In this document: positions 22,901-35,302 of the stretch, piece after piece | How the letters are laid out: each line of letters begins with the position of its first letter | Numbering within the stretch: the stretch's first letter is position 1 | Source: Pleodorina starrii | Lineage: Eukaryota > Chlorophyta > Chlorophyceae > Chlamydomonadales > Volvocaceae | Direction of reading: 5' to 3' | Length of the DNA stretch: 64,000 nucleotides | Assembly: GCA_030267565.1 (NCBI GenBank) | Contig: BRXU01000009.1 | Location: 409,501 to 473,500 of the forward strand | Notes under the pieces: generated by a model | The model's input: the letters and a program-made list of their open reading frames with translations, nothing else | The model's database searches: none | What the model was told of the DNA's origin: nothing | Translations under genes and position numbers: made by a program

Positions 22901-25900
22901 TGTTGTAGCGTGTGATGCGTGTGTGTGCCTGTGTGTGTGCTTGGGTGTTTGGGTGGGGGATTATCCACGGATAGGCGGGGCGGGGAGAGGTGCTCCTCCT
23001 CCTCCTCCTCCTCCCCGGCAGTAGGACCGACTCAACGGACGGGGGGAGAGGATAACTGACATGACGCGGTCGCGGACGTTCTCTCACAGTCGCACTCACG
23101 AAATGGCACCTGCACCAGCACCGGCTCGCTGCCATACGTCCATACGTCCGCCCCCCCCCCCGCCTGCAGGTGGTTTCGGAGGTCGACGGCTGCCGGCTGC
23201 TGCTGGGCCGCACTCAGCAGCAGATACTTCGGAAGGTTCCCGAGTGCTGCGTGCAGGTGGGGGGCTCCAGGGGGGGCAGGGGGGAAACAGGGGGGAGGAG
23301 GGGGGGAGGGTGGGGGTCAGATGGGTTCCTTCATCCCTCCGCTGCGATACTCTTCTTTAACTTCCCTACCCCGCTCCCCCTCCCCCTCCCCCCCATACAC
23401 ACACACACCCGGTCGCAGGTGTTCCGGCCAGGCGCCACCGGCCCCGCTGCGCAGCTGTGGGACGCCCGTGCATTGTACGACGATCAAAACCCCCGCTGCG
23501 ACCGCATCCTCAGACACATCCAGGTGGGAGGGAGGGGGGAAAGGGAGGGGGGAAAGGAGGGGTTGGGAAGGAGGGGGGGAATGAAGGGGGGGAGGCAGGG
23601 CAGCGGGTGCGTGTCGTCAAGCAGCCCGTCAACTTGCAGTCCTCTTTACACTGTCGTACGGTACTACACGCATACCTACACCCTCCGCTCCCCTCCCCTT
23701 CGCTCCCCAGCAGCAGCAGCAGCAGCAGTAGCCACGTCCTCCCCTCCCCTGCCACGTCCTCCCCTCCCCTGCCACGTCCTCCCCTCCCCTCCCCCCCCCC
23801 CCAGGACTCGGGTCCCTCCGCGCTCCCCTCCGCCGTCGCCACCTGCATCCAGGCAGCCGGACACGACCTCGCGCCGCAGCGGCAGCGGGCGCTCATGCGC
23901 GCGGCGGCGTACGGCAGGCCCTTCTGCCCGCCCGACTTCCCGCGCCAGCTCATGTACGGCGTGGCGTGCCGGCTGCGCGTGCTGGCGGCGGTTCGCGACC
24001 CGCGGGTCGGTCTGCCCCTCACAATGACGCAGCTCGAGGCGCTCAGCCTGCCGGTGCTGGTGGCTAGGTGTGTGGGGTTTGTGTGCGTGTTGGGGAGGTT
24101 TGTGTGCGTGTTGGGGAGGGGGAGATAAAGTGGGTGCGGGAAGGTGGAGATAAAGTAATGTGTGTTTTGGAAGGGGTTACCCCTCCAGGGGGGGATAGCC
24201 CACTTATTGAGGGGAGGGGCGTGTTCAGCGGGGATACAGGACCTGAAACGGGTGGGGGATGTTGCGGGAGGGGGCGGGAGAGCGGGCGGGAGGGCGATAC
24301 CCACCACTCCCCATCCCGATATCGCCCTGCAGTCGTCGAAGTAAAGATGTCCTCCCTCTTCTTCCGCCTCCCCCCCCAAAATAACACACACCCACACAGA
24401 CTCATCTCCTACCGGCAGTGGCTGCTTGCCTACCGCATCGCGGGGGTGCTCCGAAACATCCCGGGGGGGCTGGCCGCTGCGGGCGCCGCCGCCGCCGCCG
24501 CCGCCGCCGGCAACGGCCACGTACCGTCCTCCGCTGGTGCCGCCGCCGCTGCGGCTGCCGTCGCAGGGGGCAGCAGTGCTCTTGGCGGCGGTGGCGGTGT
24601 TGGTCCGCCCGTGTGTCAGGACCATGTTCTGATGCAGTGGGCGTGTGCCAAGATCTCCGCGGCCGCACAAGTGGATGACGCCCAACTCAAGGTAGGAGGG
24701 GGGAGGTGGGAGGGAGGTGGGAGGGAAGGAGGGGGCAGGGGGGGTTGGGAGGTGGAAGGTGGGAGGGAGGTGGGTATGGGGCCTTAGCCCATGGGCCCAG
24801 CCTCGACCCATGGGCCCAGCCTCTGCCCATGGGCCCAGCCTCTACCCATGGGCCCAGCCTCGACCCATGGGCCCAGCCTCGACCCATGGGCCCAGCCTCG
24901 GCCCATGGGCCCAGCCTCGGCCCATGGGCCCAGCCTCGACCCATGGGCCCAGCCTCGGCCCATGGGCCCAGCCTCGACCCATGGGCCCAGCCTCGGCCCA
25001 TGGGCCCAGCCTCGACCCATGGGCCCAGCCTCGACCCATGGGCCCAGCCTCGACCCATGGGCCCAGCCTCGGCCCATGGGCCCAGCCTCGGCCCATGGGC
25101 CCAGCCTCGGCCCATGGGCCCAGCCTCGACCCATGGGCCCAGCCTCGGCCCATGGGCCCAGCCTCGACCCATGGGCCCAGCCTCGGCCTATGGGCCCAGC
25201 CTCGACCCATGGGCCCAGCCTCGACCCATGGGCCCAGCCTCGGCCCATGGGCCCAGCCTCGGCCCATGGGCCCAGCCTCGGCCCATGGGCCCAGCCTCGA
25301 CCCATGGGCCCAGCCTCGGCCCATGGGCCCAGCCTCGACCCATGGGCCCAGCCTCGGCCTATGGGCCCAGCCTCGACCCATGGGCCCAGCCTCGGCCCAT
25401 GGGCCCAGCCTCGACCCATGGGCCCAGCCCCGACCCCTAAGTTTGCAGGACAAGGGCAGCTTTGCACACGGGAGGCACCAATCCAACCCCCCACCCCCTC
25501 AACCCCATCTACAACCCCATCTGCTCTCCCCTCCCTCCTCCCCCCCTCCATCTCTGTGTCCAGGACGCCATCATAGCCAAGCTCAAGTGCTGCCCCCAAG
25601 TGCGATACGCCCCCCTGGCGGCACACGCACTGGTGAGGCGGGGCTGGGCAAGCTAGCGGCATCTGAAGATGTGCGTGCGTGTGCGTGTGAGCCTGCCTGC
25701 CTGCCCGCCTGCCTGTCTTTCCTCTCCGATTCACCCACCCACCTACCTGCCTCGCGCTGCCGCCCCGTCCCCCGTGCCGCCTTCGCCGCCCTGCTTGTTG
25801 CTGCTTGTTGCTTGTTGTTTCAGTCCCTGGGTCGGCGGCGACTGGCTCTTCGGCTGTTGGAGGACGAGCGATCCGCGGCGCTGCAGGTGCCTCTGCTGCT

Positions 25901-28900
25901 GCGACTGGCGATCGGGGCGGGAGGAGGAGGAGGAGGAGGAGGAGGGGCGGGTGGCCGGGCGGGTGGGCGGAGCAGCACAGGTACGACACCGTGTCAAGGG
26001 TGGGGGGGGGACAAGGTAGGAGGAGGAGGAGGGGGGCGAGCCAGACGCATGGACGGAGGACACAAGGTGGGATGGGTGGGTGGGTGGAAGGGAAGAGGCC
26101 CCCTTCCCCCCTTTCCAGCTCCGAGCCAACAACCCCCGCTGCTGTAGCGCACCCCTGTGGCTCATCGCTCCCCACATGTGGCTCAATAATGCAAAATCCA
26201 AAATCCAAAATCTAAATTCCAAAATCCAAAAACCTGTCTGTGCATCCCGTCGCACACCCTCGATCCAAACACCTGTCTCCCCTCCTCATCCCCCCTCGCG
26301 GTGTCTTTATTTCCTCCCCCCCCCCGCGCACCGGACAGCTGCATTGCTGGAGTCCGGCGGCGATGAGGGCGGCGATGAGGGGGAGGGGCGGGATGAGGTG
26401 CTGCATCGGGCCCTCAGGAAGGCGGTGGAGAGCGGAGACACAGACCTGGTGGGGTTTGGGGTTTGGGGTTTGGGGGTTGGGGGTTGGGGGTTGGGTCGGG
26501 GCGAGGGAGGTTGGGGGTTGGGGGTTGAGTTCGGGGGTTGGGTAAGGGGGGTTGGGGGTTGGGTAAGGGGGGAAGGGGGTTGGGGCAGGGGGAAGGGGGT
26601 TGGGGGAGGGGGTTTGGAGGTTGGGGCAGGGGGGAGGGGGGTGGGGGAGGGGGAAGCCAAGGGGGAAAGCTTGGGGGGATGGGGGGACGGGGCCTGGGGG
26701 GTATGGAGGGAAGAGGAGAAAAAAGGGGAACCCGAGGATGGCTGGGGGGAGGTGGTCTGGGTGTTGGAGCATGCAGGGGAAGTTGGGGCTCCGGGGGGGG
26801 AGGAGGGGTCAGGGCTGGGCGTGGGAGTCAAGTTTGGCATTCGTCTACCTGTACCCTGCGTCAACGCGATTCTTCCTCTTTCCTCACTCCCCGCCTTCTC
26901 TGCTCCCCACCCAAACCCCCGCCCCTTGACACCCCCACCCCCCACCCCCACCTCCCGTCTCCTCCTGAGCCTCCAGGTGTTTCTGGTGTTATTTGGCATC
27001 TACCGCTCCCGCCCCCTGCCCGAGTTCTGGTCGCTGGTGGCCCCCCGCGCTCTAGCTAGGAGCCTGTTCATCAAGTACTGCAGGAGCAAGGCGAGGACCG
27101 GGGCGCGGGGGCTGGGGGGGTCGTTGTGGGGGCGGGGAGGAGCGGGTCGGGTCGGGTCGGGGCGGCGGGTTGCGGCATCAGCCTTTACCAAACAACCATT
27201 AGACAGGTTTTAGTTCCTTTTTACTCCGTTTGCCGTACCTCGCCGTACATACACATGTAGTACACTCTCTCTTGTCCTCCATCTGGTCCCTTCAGGAGCC
27301 TGGCCTGTTGGAGACGATCCTTACGGCGGCGGCGGCGGGGGGAGGGACACCCGCCGGCGGCGGCGCCGCCGCGACGGCCGCCGCCGCCGCCGCAGCCGCC
27401 TTCCCGCCCTCCGCCGCGACCGCGGAGTTGGCGGGTCTGCAGTTCCGGGCGGCTCTGGTTTCAGAGCGAGAGGCGGTGGCGGCGGCGGGGGGCCCCGGCT
27501 CGCCGGGGGCGGAGGCGGCGGCCACGAAGCTGGCGGGCACGCTGAACGACGTGGCGCAAAAGTACGGACAGGTACGACTGTACAGCAGTGTGACGGTAGC
27601 AGTGGCGGCGGCGACAGCCGCCGCTGCCGGGGAGGTGGTCGCTCTTCTTTCGCTCCCCCCTCTGCCCTTTGATGTGGGCCGACCCTTCCCCGATATCGCG
27701 AGGTCCCACTGCAACCCCCTCCTTTCCCCCCTTTTTCCCCCTCTCTCTCTCCCCTTCCCCGGCCCCCTCCAGAGCCGGGATTGCGGTTTTCAGTCCAAGG
27801 CGGTTTCAGAGCTGAGTTCGTTGCTGCGGGAGCAAATCAGGCTGGAGAAGGAGACGGGTCAGCGGCTGTTTGTGGGGCTGAGCCTGGTGGATACGATGAG
27901 GACGGCAATCAGGTGTGTGTGTGTGTGTGTTTGTGTGTTTGTGTGTTTGTGTGTTTGTGTGTTTGTGTGTTTGTGTGTGTTTGTGTGTGTTTGTGTGTGG
28001 GGGAAGGAAATGCGGTCCTGCTTGGCGGCTGTGGCGCGGCGGTGTCCCAATGCTGTGTTGACCCATGGGTCAGGACGCAGCGCATCTGCTCGGGCCTCTC
28101 GCCATTGCTGCACGGCCCCGATCGCTGAAGGCCCCCCGGAAGGTTTCACTTCACCCGCCCCGATCATGGCCCTACTACAAGTTGCTTCGCCCCTCGCTCG
28201 CGGAGTGTTTCCAAATCCCCATTTCAATCCTGCCACCGCCCCTCCTCCTCCCCCCACCCCTTTGTCAGCTGTGTTGCCCTCCTTTGCCACACCCGCCCTC
28301 GTCCCCCTCGTCCCCCTCCCGTCCCCTCCCCTCCCCTACACGCGCCAAGACTGGGTCACCCAAAGGCCGCCGCGGCGCTGAAGAAGCAGTTCGCGGTCAG
28401 CGACCGCCGCTTCGCCTGGATCAAGGTAGTGCAGGGGCGCCCCGTGTGTCGTGTGGGTGGGGGGTGGGGGCAGTGATGCTGTGTATGTGTGTGGGGGAGG
28501 GGGGTTCGGAACCAGAAACACAGACTAGGGGTTTGTGGATCGAGACACCGAGCGGTGCCTTCCCTCGCCCCCCCCCCGCGTGTGTGTGACCCGGTCGCAC
28601 TGGCGGGCGGCGGCGGGTTGGGGGGTTGGGGGGCAGCAAGCAAGGAGCTGCATTACGCTCCGCCCCGCTCCGCCCCTGTTCGTTGCGCGGTGTTTCGTAT
28701 GTGCCTCTGTTCCGGTTTCGGAGCTACAAACCGGGCCGGGCCCAGCATACTTGGGGGTGTCTGGTAACGCCGCGGTCCCCCCTCTGGCGCTGCCGGTTGA
28801 AGGTACGGCAGCTGGGCAGCACATGTGGGGGGCATGGCAGGACAGATCAGGTCAGGTCGTGAGGTCGTGAGATCGATCCGCGGCACCCCCTTAATAGCTC

Positions 28901-30636
28901 CTCCTCCTCCTCCTCCTCCTCCGGCTGGCGAGCCCTCGTCGTCGTTCTCTCCCCCCTCTCAGGTTCGGACGCTGGCCGAGGCCCGGGACTGGGAGTCGCT
29001 GGAGGTGCGCGGAGGGGGCAGGGGGAGAGGGGGACGCGGATGGGGCAGGGGGAAGGGGCAGGGTCCCTCCTCCGTGGGGCTCAAGTGGGGCACAACTGAG
29101 CCGCTCAAGTTAGGAGTGGCGGGGCTGCCGGTCGGTCGGTCGGTCGCCTCTCCGGGTTGCCTGAATCATGTCTGCATGGCGTGCCGACGCCACAACGTTG
29201 TGACACGATATGTATGACTCATGCCACCACCTGCCTCTGCTCACCGAGGGCCACGGAGTTCCGGGGGGCCACGTGCCCCCTCCAACCCACATGGGTCCGA
29301 TCTGGAACCCCCCGGGGGGCACCGCTGCGCCCCTCCCCCTGCCCCCCTTGTGCCCCCCCCCTTGTCCGTCCCCCTTGTCCGCCCCTCTTGTAACTCCCCC
29401 CCTTGTCCGCCCCCCCTTAACTCGTCAGGGCTTTGCCAGTGAGCTGCGGCGGAGTCCCATCGGCTGGGAGCCGTTTGTGGAGGTGGGAGGGGAGGGAGGG
29501 GAGGGAGGGCCCGGAGGGGAGGGGAAGGAGGTGAGGGAGGTTTGCTTTGTCGGTTTGGTCTCGCTCTTATAACCCAAAAATGGGAGAGGGGATCTGGGGC
29601 CCACCTCCTCCCACATAGCCACATCCCCTCAAATCCCCTCAAATCCCCTCCAATCCAGTCCAGTGCCATTACATTCGACCTTATTTGCACAACATCCACA
29701 ACCCCGGGGATGGCACCCCCCCCTCCATCCGCCCCTCCTCCCTCCATTCGCCCCTCCCCCCTCCCTCCAGGCCGCCAAGAAGTGGAACGCTCCACTGGAC
29801 TACACCGCCCGGTGGGTTGGGGGTTGGGAGTTGGGATTTCGGTTAAGGGGGTTTGGGGGTTAGGGGTCGGGGGTTCGGTTATGGGGGGGGGTGGGGGTTG
29901 GGGGGGTGTTTGTATGAGTGCAATGCAAAGTTGGTACTGGTTGCAGCACCCACGACCCCATTCGGACTTGTTTCTCCCCCACCCAACCCCACTCCCCACT
30001 CCCCGCCCGCTTCTAGGCTGGTGGCCCGGCTGCCTGACAGCCCAGCCAAGGCGGAGGAGTACTCGGCCCTGGGGCTGGCGCGCGAGGCAGCCGAGGTGGC
30101 GGCCCGAATCAAGGCGAGCGCGAGTGTGCGGAGGGAGGGCGCAGAGCTGCAGACGGGGTGTGCCTTGCTGTGCCGTGCTGCGTGCTGTGCCGTGCTGTGC
30201 CGTGCTGCGTACTGTGCCTTGCTGTGCCGTGCTGCGTGCTGTGCCTTGCTGTGCCGTGCTGTGCTGGAGGTGCCAGGGAGGTACCGGCATCAGCTGCTGC
30301 TGGTACCGGTATACGTCGGCACACGTTGTTCGCCGTGTGCTGTGCCGCGAAGAATGCTCTTCCCTTACCTCTTGTGTCAGAACTCGTCAGGCCAGGCAGC
30401 AAGGACGATGAGGCGACCTAAGCCCCAGGCCCTGATGCCTTCATGCCGCCCCGCGCTGCGTGTCATTCCGCCGCGCGTCGGGTCGCGGCCCGGCCGACCC
30501 ACCTACCGACCCGTGGGTCACCGCCCCGCAGGACACGGACCTGTTTGCGCGCATCCAGTCGGCGGTGGCTGCGGGCAGTCCGGCGGCGCTGGCCATCGCT
30601 CAGATCCGGGAGCGCTTCCAATCCACCTTCCGATGA
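19969..30636 (+). CDS. VPS16: VPS16, HOPS/CORVET tethering subunit
   Basis: Twenty-two exons: 19969-20005, 20435-20525, 20936-21173, 21470-21928, 22198-22369, 22705-22874, 23170-23256, 23419-23523, 23805-24067, 24400-24691, 25564-25632, 25824-25980, 26339-26448, 26977-27090, 27296-27571, 27773-27912, 28350-28425, 28963-29004, 29429-29482, 29771-29811, 30017-30113, 30532-30636. They join in phase to 1064 residues. VPS16 is the scaffold subunit of the vacuolar HOPS and endosomal CORVET complexes, which tether membranes before SNARE fusion. The N-terminal beta-propeller half shows APFGGPIAA, VEWGWSEEQHLLTVEANGKV, GLHWVGSDAVLLTWPDTAVL and VGPYGDSVQLSF. The C-terminal helical half shows AAGHDLAPQRQRALMRAAAY, LPLTMTQLEALSLPVLVARL, ALRKAVESGDTDL, LGHPKAAAALKKQF and SPIGWEPFVE. 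It is longer than animal VPS16 because of poly-Ala/Gly insertions near residues 195-265, 565-605 and 798-815. Introns 14 and 21 appear to use GC donors (27091 and 30114). Confidence 0.92.
24791..25436. repeat. 19-bp minisatellite, 34 copies, in VPS16 intron 10
   Basis: The unit is ATGGGCCCAGCCTCGRCCC, repeated 34 times between exon 10 and exon 11. Copies differ mainly at one A/G position, with a CCC-to-CCT change just before two units. Using that variation, 25019-25189 and 25190-25360 are the same nine-unit series (171 bp each), so part of the array was duplicated as a block. The unit has no stop codon in any of the six frames, which creates long spurious open frames on both strands. Confidence 0.97.
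27913..28000. repeat. GT/TTGTGTG microsatellite at a VPS16 splice donor
   Basis: A GTGTGT/TTGTGTG run begins exactly at the donor of VPS16 intron 16 and continues for about 88 bp. Confidence 0.9.
30160..30268. repeat. Degenerate GTGCCGTGCT-type repeat in VPS16 intron 21
   Basis: About ten imperfect copies of a TGTGCCGTGCTGC-like unit. It lies in the intron between exons 21 and 22, whose donor appears to be GC. Confidence 0.85.
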
Positions 30637-32180
30637 GGACCGACTGAGTCCACCGGGGTACCGGTAGCCGATACGCCGCCGGTCCATCGGCCCCATTGTG
30701 ACCAGCCGCCATCGAGACGTGAGAGAGACAGCTGCAGCCACAAGGCGGTAACAACAACAACGACAACAACGGTAATGGCAGCAGCAACAAGAAGACCGCT
30801 TCCGCTGTACCCACGAGGGGGTGGGGCCGCACACGGGTACCCGTATCCAGCCGGCGGTTGCGCAGGGGAGGATGGAGGCGACCTTGCAGCTGGCGTGTGT
30901 TGCGGGATGTTGAGGGATGTACGAGATAACGGGAATATAAGGGACAGAGATGTGTGGTAGGGGGGGTTTCAGGGGTTCAGTAGCGAGGAGAATGTGGGAG
31001 ATTTGAGATCCTGAGACCAGGCCAGGCACGGCCAGGCCTGGCATCCCCTTTCTACGGTGGAGAGGCGGACGGGCGGATGGGAGACGCGGGACGGGGTGGG
31101 AGGGCCAGGGGAGTTGCAGCCAGGCTCGCCTGCCTCGCCGGGAGGGGTCCTGCCTGCGCCAGGTCGCATTTGTGTCGGGCTCCGGAACCTTGACAAAAGC
31201 AGATCTGGTGGAGGAGGCGCTGGTCAACGGCTGTCGCTGCCGTATGGGAAAATGCGCTGTCGTATGGTCGGCTTTAAGAGGCGAAGGTGGCCGTCAATGC
31301 GTCCAGGGAAGGAGTCCAACAGAACAGGACGGGACAGGACAGGACAGGACAGGACAGGACGGGACAGCCAATTCCCGACAGTACAGAACTCTCTCTCAGA
31401 CGAGCCCGTCATGACTCATGAACACGGATCCGTCCGCTCGGCTTGCGCCTGTGCCCGGCTCTCCTGGTTCTCGGATCGTTTCGAATCGAATCATTTCAGA
31501 CTTCACCCCCCTCGTAATGCCCGGCGTGATCTGGTACGCAGACAGCAACAGCCGGTTGGTTGCTGGATGGGCACTGGCGCGAGTGCGCGCATGCCAGAAC
31601 CGGTGGCACTGCAAAAGCTGGTGGACCTCGTAGCGGTCAGGACTGGTGGCACTGCAACCACTGCCAGCGCGAGGGGAGGGAGGACGGTGCAGGTCCGGAC
31701 ACCTCTGCACAGGCAACCTGTTTGAAACCTTTGCCATGCGTCCATGTTACTCGTGCATTCCGGAGCAGCTTGTGCCCAACTACATCCGTTGCGCGAACTA
31801 CCAAACAACACGGCCCCACATGTCCGCATGTCCCAAAAAGCGTGTGCAAAAGCCGAGAAACTGCATCTAAGGGCAGCGACTTCATGATTGAAGAATTTGT
31901 TGTACAACGAAAGCGGCCCAATTTGCAAACGATGAGGGAACAACACCTTTACCGGGACGCTTTTCGATAACCGCCTAGAGATCCATCATCAAGCAACAGT
32001 TTGGGTGGTAACATTACACATGGTCACAAGTGACATGGTAACAAATGACAATACTTTCAAACGAACCTGTGCGGCATTGTCGTAAACTCTCGTCGCACGA
32101 GCAACTGCACCATTTGCATAACTTTCCTTGCTCCTTGACTTATTGAAGTTCCACTGTTTTGTGTTGATTGTCGCTTCATC
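30637..32180. other. Intergenic 1.5 kb between VPS16 and MDH
   Basis: No recognisable exon. Contains a short GGACA tandem repeat at about 31329-31364. The last 250 bp before the MDH start are AT-richer and are presumed promoter. I do not see a clear TGTAA poly(A) motif for VPS16. Confidence 0.5.
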
Positions 32181-34647
32181 ATGGCCAGCCAGTCTTCCGC
32201 CGCGTTGATGAAGTGGGCGCAGGTCGCCTCGCGCGGCTTTGCTGCCGCTGCGGCCAGCGGCCCCGGTCGGAAGGTTGCCGTGCTTGGTGCTGCTGGTGGC
32301 ATCGGGCAGCCTCTGTCCATGCTGATGAAGGTGCGTGCCCGACACAAGGAAACGGTTTTCGGACACTTCCGGCGATTGATTGGCTTACCGAGCTTGGCGC
32401 TGGCGAACAGATGAACGCCCAAGTGTCTCAGCTGTCGCTCTATGATATTGCTGGGACGCCAGGCGTGGCCGCGGACGTGAGCCACATCAACACGAAGGCA
32501 CAGGCGAAGGTCGGTCGGGACCTGTTGTAGGCTGCGCTTTGGGCGTTGTATACAAAGCTCCAACCACTAACGTGCTCTATATTTGATGATTCTATCAGGG
32601 CTTCGACAAGGACGGCCTCGCAGAGGCGCTGCGTGGGTGCGACCTGGTCATCATCCCGGCCGGTGTGCCACGCAAGCCAGGCATGACCCGCGACGATCTG
32701 TTCAAGGTACGAGCAGCATATGTCTGGGGAAGCTGGTACGACCCCACCGGTATTTTTGAGCTGATCCGGTTAACACGGTTTGGTTGTTGTCACGCAGATC
32801 AACGCCGGCATTGTCCGCGACCTGGTCGAGGCCGTCGGCAAGCACTGCCCCGGAGCCGTCCTTAACATTATCTCGAACCCCGTCAACTCGACGGTGCCGA
32901 TTGCCGCCGAGCAGCTGAAGAAGATGGGCGTGTACGACAAGCGTAAGATTATGGGCGTGACCACCCTGGATGTGGTCCGCGCCAAGACCTTCTACGCTGA
33001 GAAGAACGGCCTTGACGTTGCGTCCGTGGACGTGCCGGTCGTGGGCGGCCACGCGGGCGTGACCATCCTGCCGCTGTTCTCGCAGGTGCGCTGCTGTGAT
33101 GCGTTCGGCCCGCCCCCCACCCGGCATCTGCACCATATCCAGTCGAGCAGCGTGTGTGCGCTCTGGCCCCGGCCGTCGCTTGTCATGTTCGTCCTTGGTT
33201 AACTCTGTTCTCTGCTCTCCTAAATGATGCGTGCTTGCTTCTCCCAAAACCCGGAGCACAGCAGTAGCCCGATCGAGGGTCGTGTTGCCAGCTGGCCCTG
33301 TGCAGAATCAAAATGCACGCACATGCTGCGCCGGGAGACAAGTCTCCGCTACTAATAAGTCCACTTGCCTCCCGATGGAGGCAGAGCTTGCAATCCGCCC
33401 TCAATGCTCAGAAGTTTGGGATGCACAGGGCTCTTTGGGGGGGCCGCCAGCAACGACCCACTTGACCTTGAGTCACAGGGTTCCCTGTTAAGCTGGCAGA
33501 GGGGGCGTGAAAGTGTTTGGACTGCAACCACGTTCACTTTGAACTGAGGCTGGGCGACACAGCAGTAACACAGCGCCGACTGTGACAGCGGCGCGGGATA
33601 CAGTCGCCACTAAGCCATTATGCACTTCGTGAAACCCAACCTCCCGCGTCTGAACCCTTGGTAGAACTCGTTAGGACTACATGTCATGTTGCCGTGACAC
33701 CTCCAGTGCTGCCGTTAAAGCCTCCTCACTTTCCTCGTCTTTGGACCCCCGTAGGCCACGCCCAAGGTCAGCATGGCCGCGGACGTCCTGGACGCCCTGA
33801 CCAAGCGCACCCAGGACGGCGGCACCGAGGTGGTGCAGGCCAAGGCCGGCAAGGTAAGATAGAAACCAGGCCCAACTGAGGCTACAGCAACCTTCTTTCG
33901 GCAGAATGCCTGGGCTTGTGCCGGATCAAGGGGCCGACTGATTTGAGGCGTCATGGATCGGATGGTGGGCCCCGGCTCCGGGGTTACTGCCAAGGTCCGT
34001 AGCACTGTCTGCCGGCAGCGCTTTTCTCATCATATGCCCCTCATCCCTTTCAAACTCTCCATCCGCACCCCACCCCTACCCAGGGCTCTGCCACTCTGTC
34101 GATGGCGTACGCCGCCGCCCTGTTCGCCGACTCTTGCCTGCGGGGCCTGAACGGCACCCCCACTGTGGAGTGCACCTACGTGGAGAGCACCATCACGGAC
34201 GCGCCGTACTTCGCCTCCAAGGTCAAGCTCAGCACTGAGGGTGAGCGCCTGGCTCCGCGTCACGACAACTGCATGGAGGGTGCCTGCGGGGGCCTAAGAT
34301 CGCTCCCATGCTATCAGTCACAGTTGTACTGGCGTCAGTCACACTAGCAAGCACTATTGGAAATTTGGGTGGGCGTGGCGCGCATGATTAAGGGCCTGAG
34401 GGCTTGCTAGCATTCGACCAGATGACCCAGCTCAGTTGTGGTCATTTGTGCCGGCGCCCCTCTTCTTGAAGCCAACGGACGCGTTCCTCGTATCCCCGCC
34501 GCCCCCTCGTGGCATCCCGCTGCAGGCGTTGACAAGGTGTTCGACCTGGGCACCATGTCGGACTACGAGAAGGACGGCCTGAAGGCCATGATGCCCGAGC
34601 TGCTGGCATCGATTGAGAAGGGCGTCCAGTTCATCAAGTCGGGCTAA
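32181..34647 (+). CDS. MDH: NAD-dependent malate dehydrogenase, probably mitochondrial
   Basis: Seven exons: 32181-32330, 32411-32509, 32599-32706, 32798-33085, 33755-33853, 34084-34240, 34526-34647; 340 residues. The enzyme interconverts malate and oxaloacetate with NAD. Visible motifs are the Rossmann glycine motif GAAGGIGQP (36-44), the substrate arginines in [12 protein letters not shown] (R108, R114), [14 protein letters not shown] (144-157), the TTLDVVRA loop with D177 and R180, and catalytic H204 in [16 protein letters not shown]. Near the C-terminus are [17 protein letters not shown] and [15 protein letters not shown]. The first 30 residues are acid-free and rich in Ala and Ser, with RGFAAAAAS resembling an R-x-F mitochondrial cleavage site. 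I therefore favour the mitochondrial isoform, though a plastid form cannot be excluded. Intron 4 is unusually long (669 bp). TGTAA motifs occur at 35034 and 35168. Confidence 0.95.
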
Positions 34648-35033
34648 GCGCACCCGCACCGATGAGCGCAACACAGCGAACAGCCGCGGCAGTGGCGTGG
34701 CGCGGCTGTGGCCGCCGCCGCCAACGGCGTCTGTGGTGCTGGCGTGTTTCCGCTTCGAGTTGGGGGGGTCTTGTCCTGTATGGATTTCCCCGCTATCCGG
34801 CCGCCAACTCAGCGCACGCTAGTCGCCAATAATCATGTGGTGATTAGGTCTGGCTGATTGCGTGGTTGGGAGCTGACTGACGACCCGACTGTCCACCGAC
34901 ACTTCCGCTTCAGAGTCGTTGGCACATTGGGCGGGCTTGATAACCTGACGAACATACATGCTGTCTCGCTGGGCACATGAGGGAACATGAGGGCTGTGAG
35001 AAATGGCGGGCCCAGAACTTCGCCGCAAACCTA

Positions 35034-35038
35034 TGTAA
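35034..35038 (+). terminator. Candidate poly(A) motif TGTAA for MDH
   Basis: TGTAA lies about 390 nt beyond the MDH stop. This pentamer is the usual poly(A) signal in Chlamydomonas relatives. A second copy lies at 35168-35172. Confidence 0.4.
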
Positions 35039-35302
35039 ACCATGCTTCAGTCAAAGGCCTGTGCGTATGCCATTCTATGGCATGTGTTCACGTTCCGCCC
35101 ATGTGTTCACGTTCGAAGACCCACGAGCGCTTGGCAGTCATGTGCTCATGTCTCGTCCATGCCTGCTTGTAATCGCCTCGTGAACCCGGTATTCGCCTAC
35201 GTGCACGTCTCGAATAGTGTCCACCACACTTACCCGACCGGCTATTCCCCGAGTAGGTCTTCGATTATCCGACTGTACCCAGCGTTGCGGCGAACTGGGC
35301 TG

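Noticed and set aside
14177..25436. Regular repeats that superficially resemble CRISPR arrays
   Set aside because: The units are contiguous without unique spacers, and this is eukaryotic nuclear DNA with spliced genes.
24706..26208. Open frames of 160-476 residues on both strands over the VPS16 intron (MGRGWAHGPRLGPW and PWAQPRPMGPAS repeats)
   Set aside because: They arise because the 19-bp repeat unit has no stop codon in any frame. The conserved VPS16 exons on either side join in phase without this sequence.
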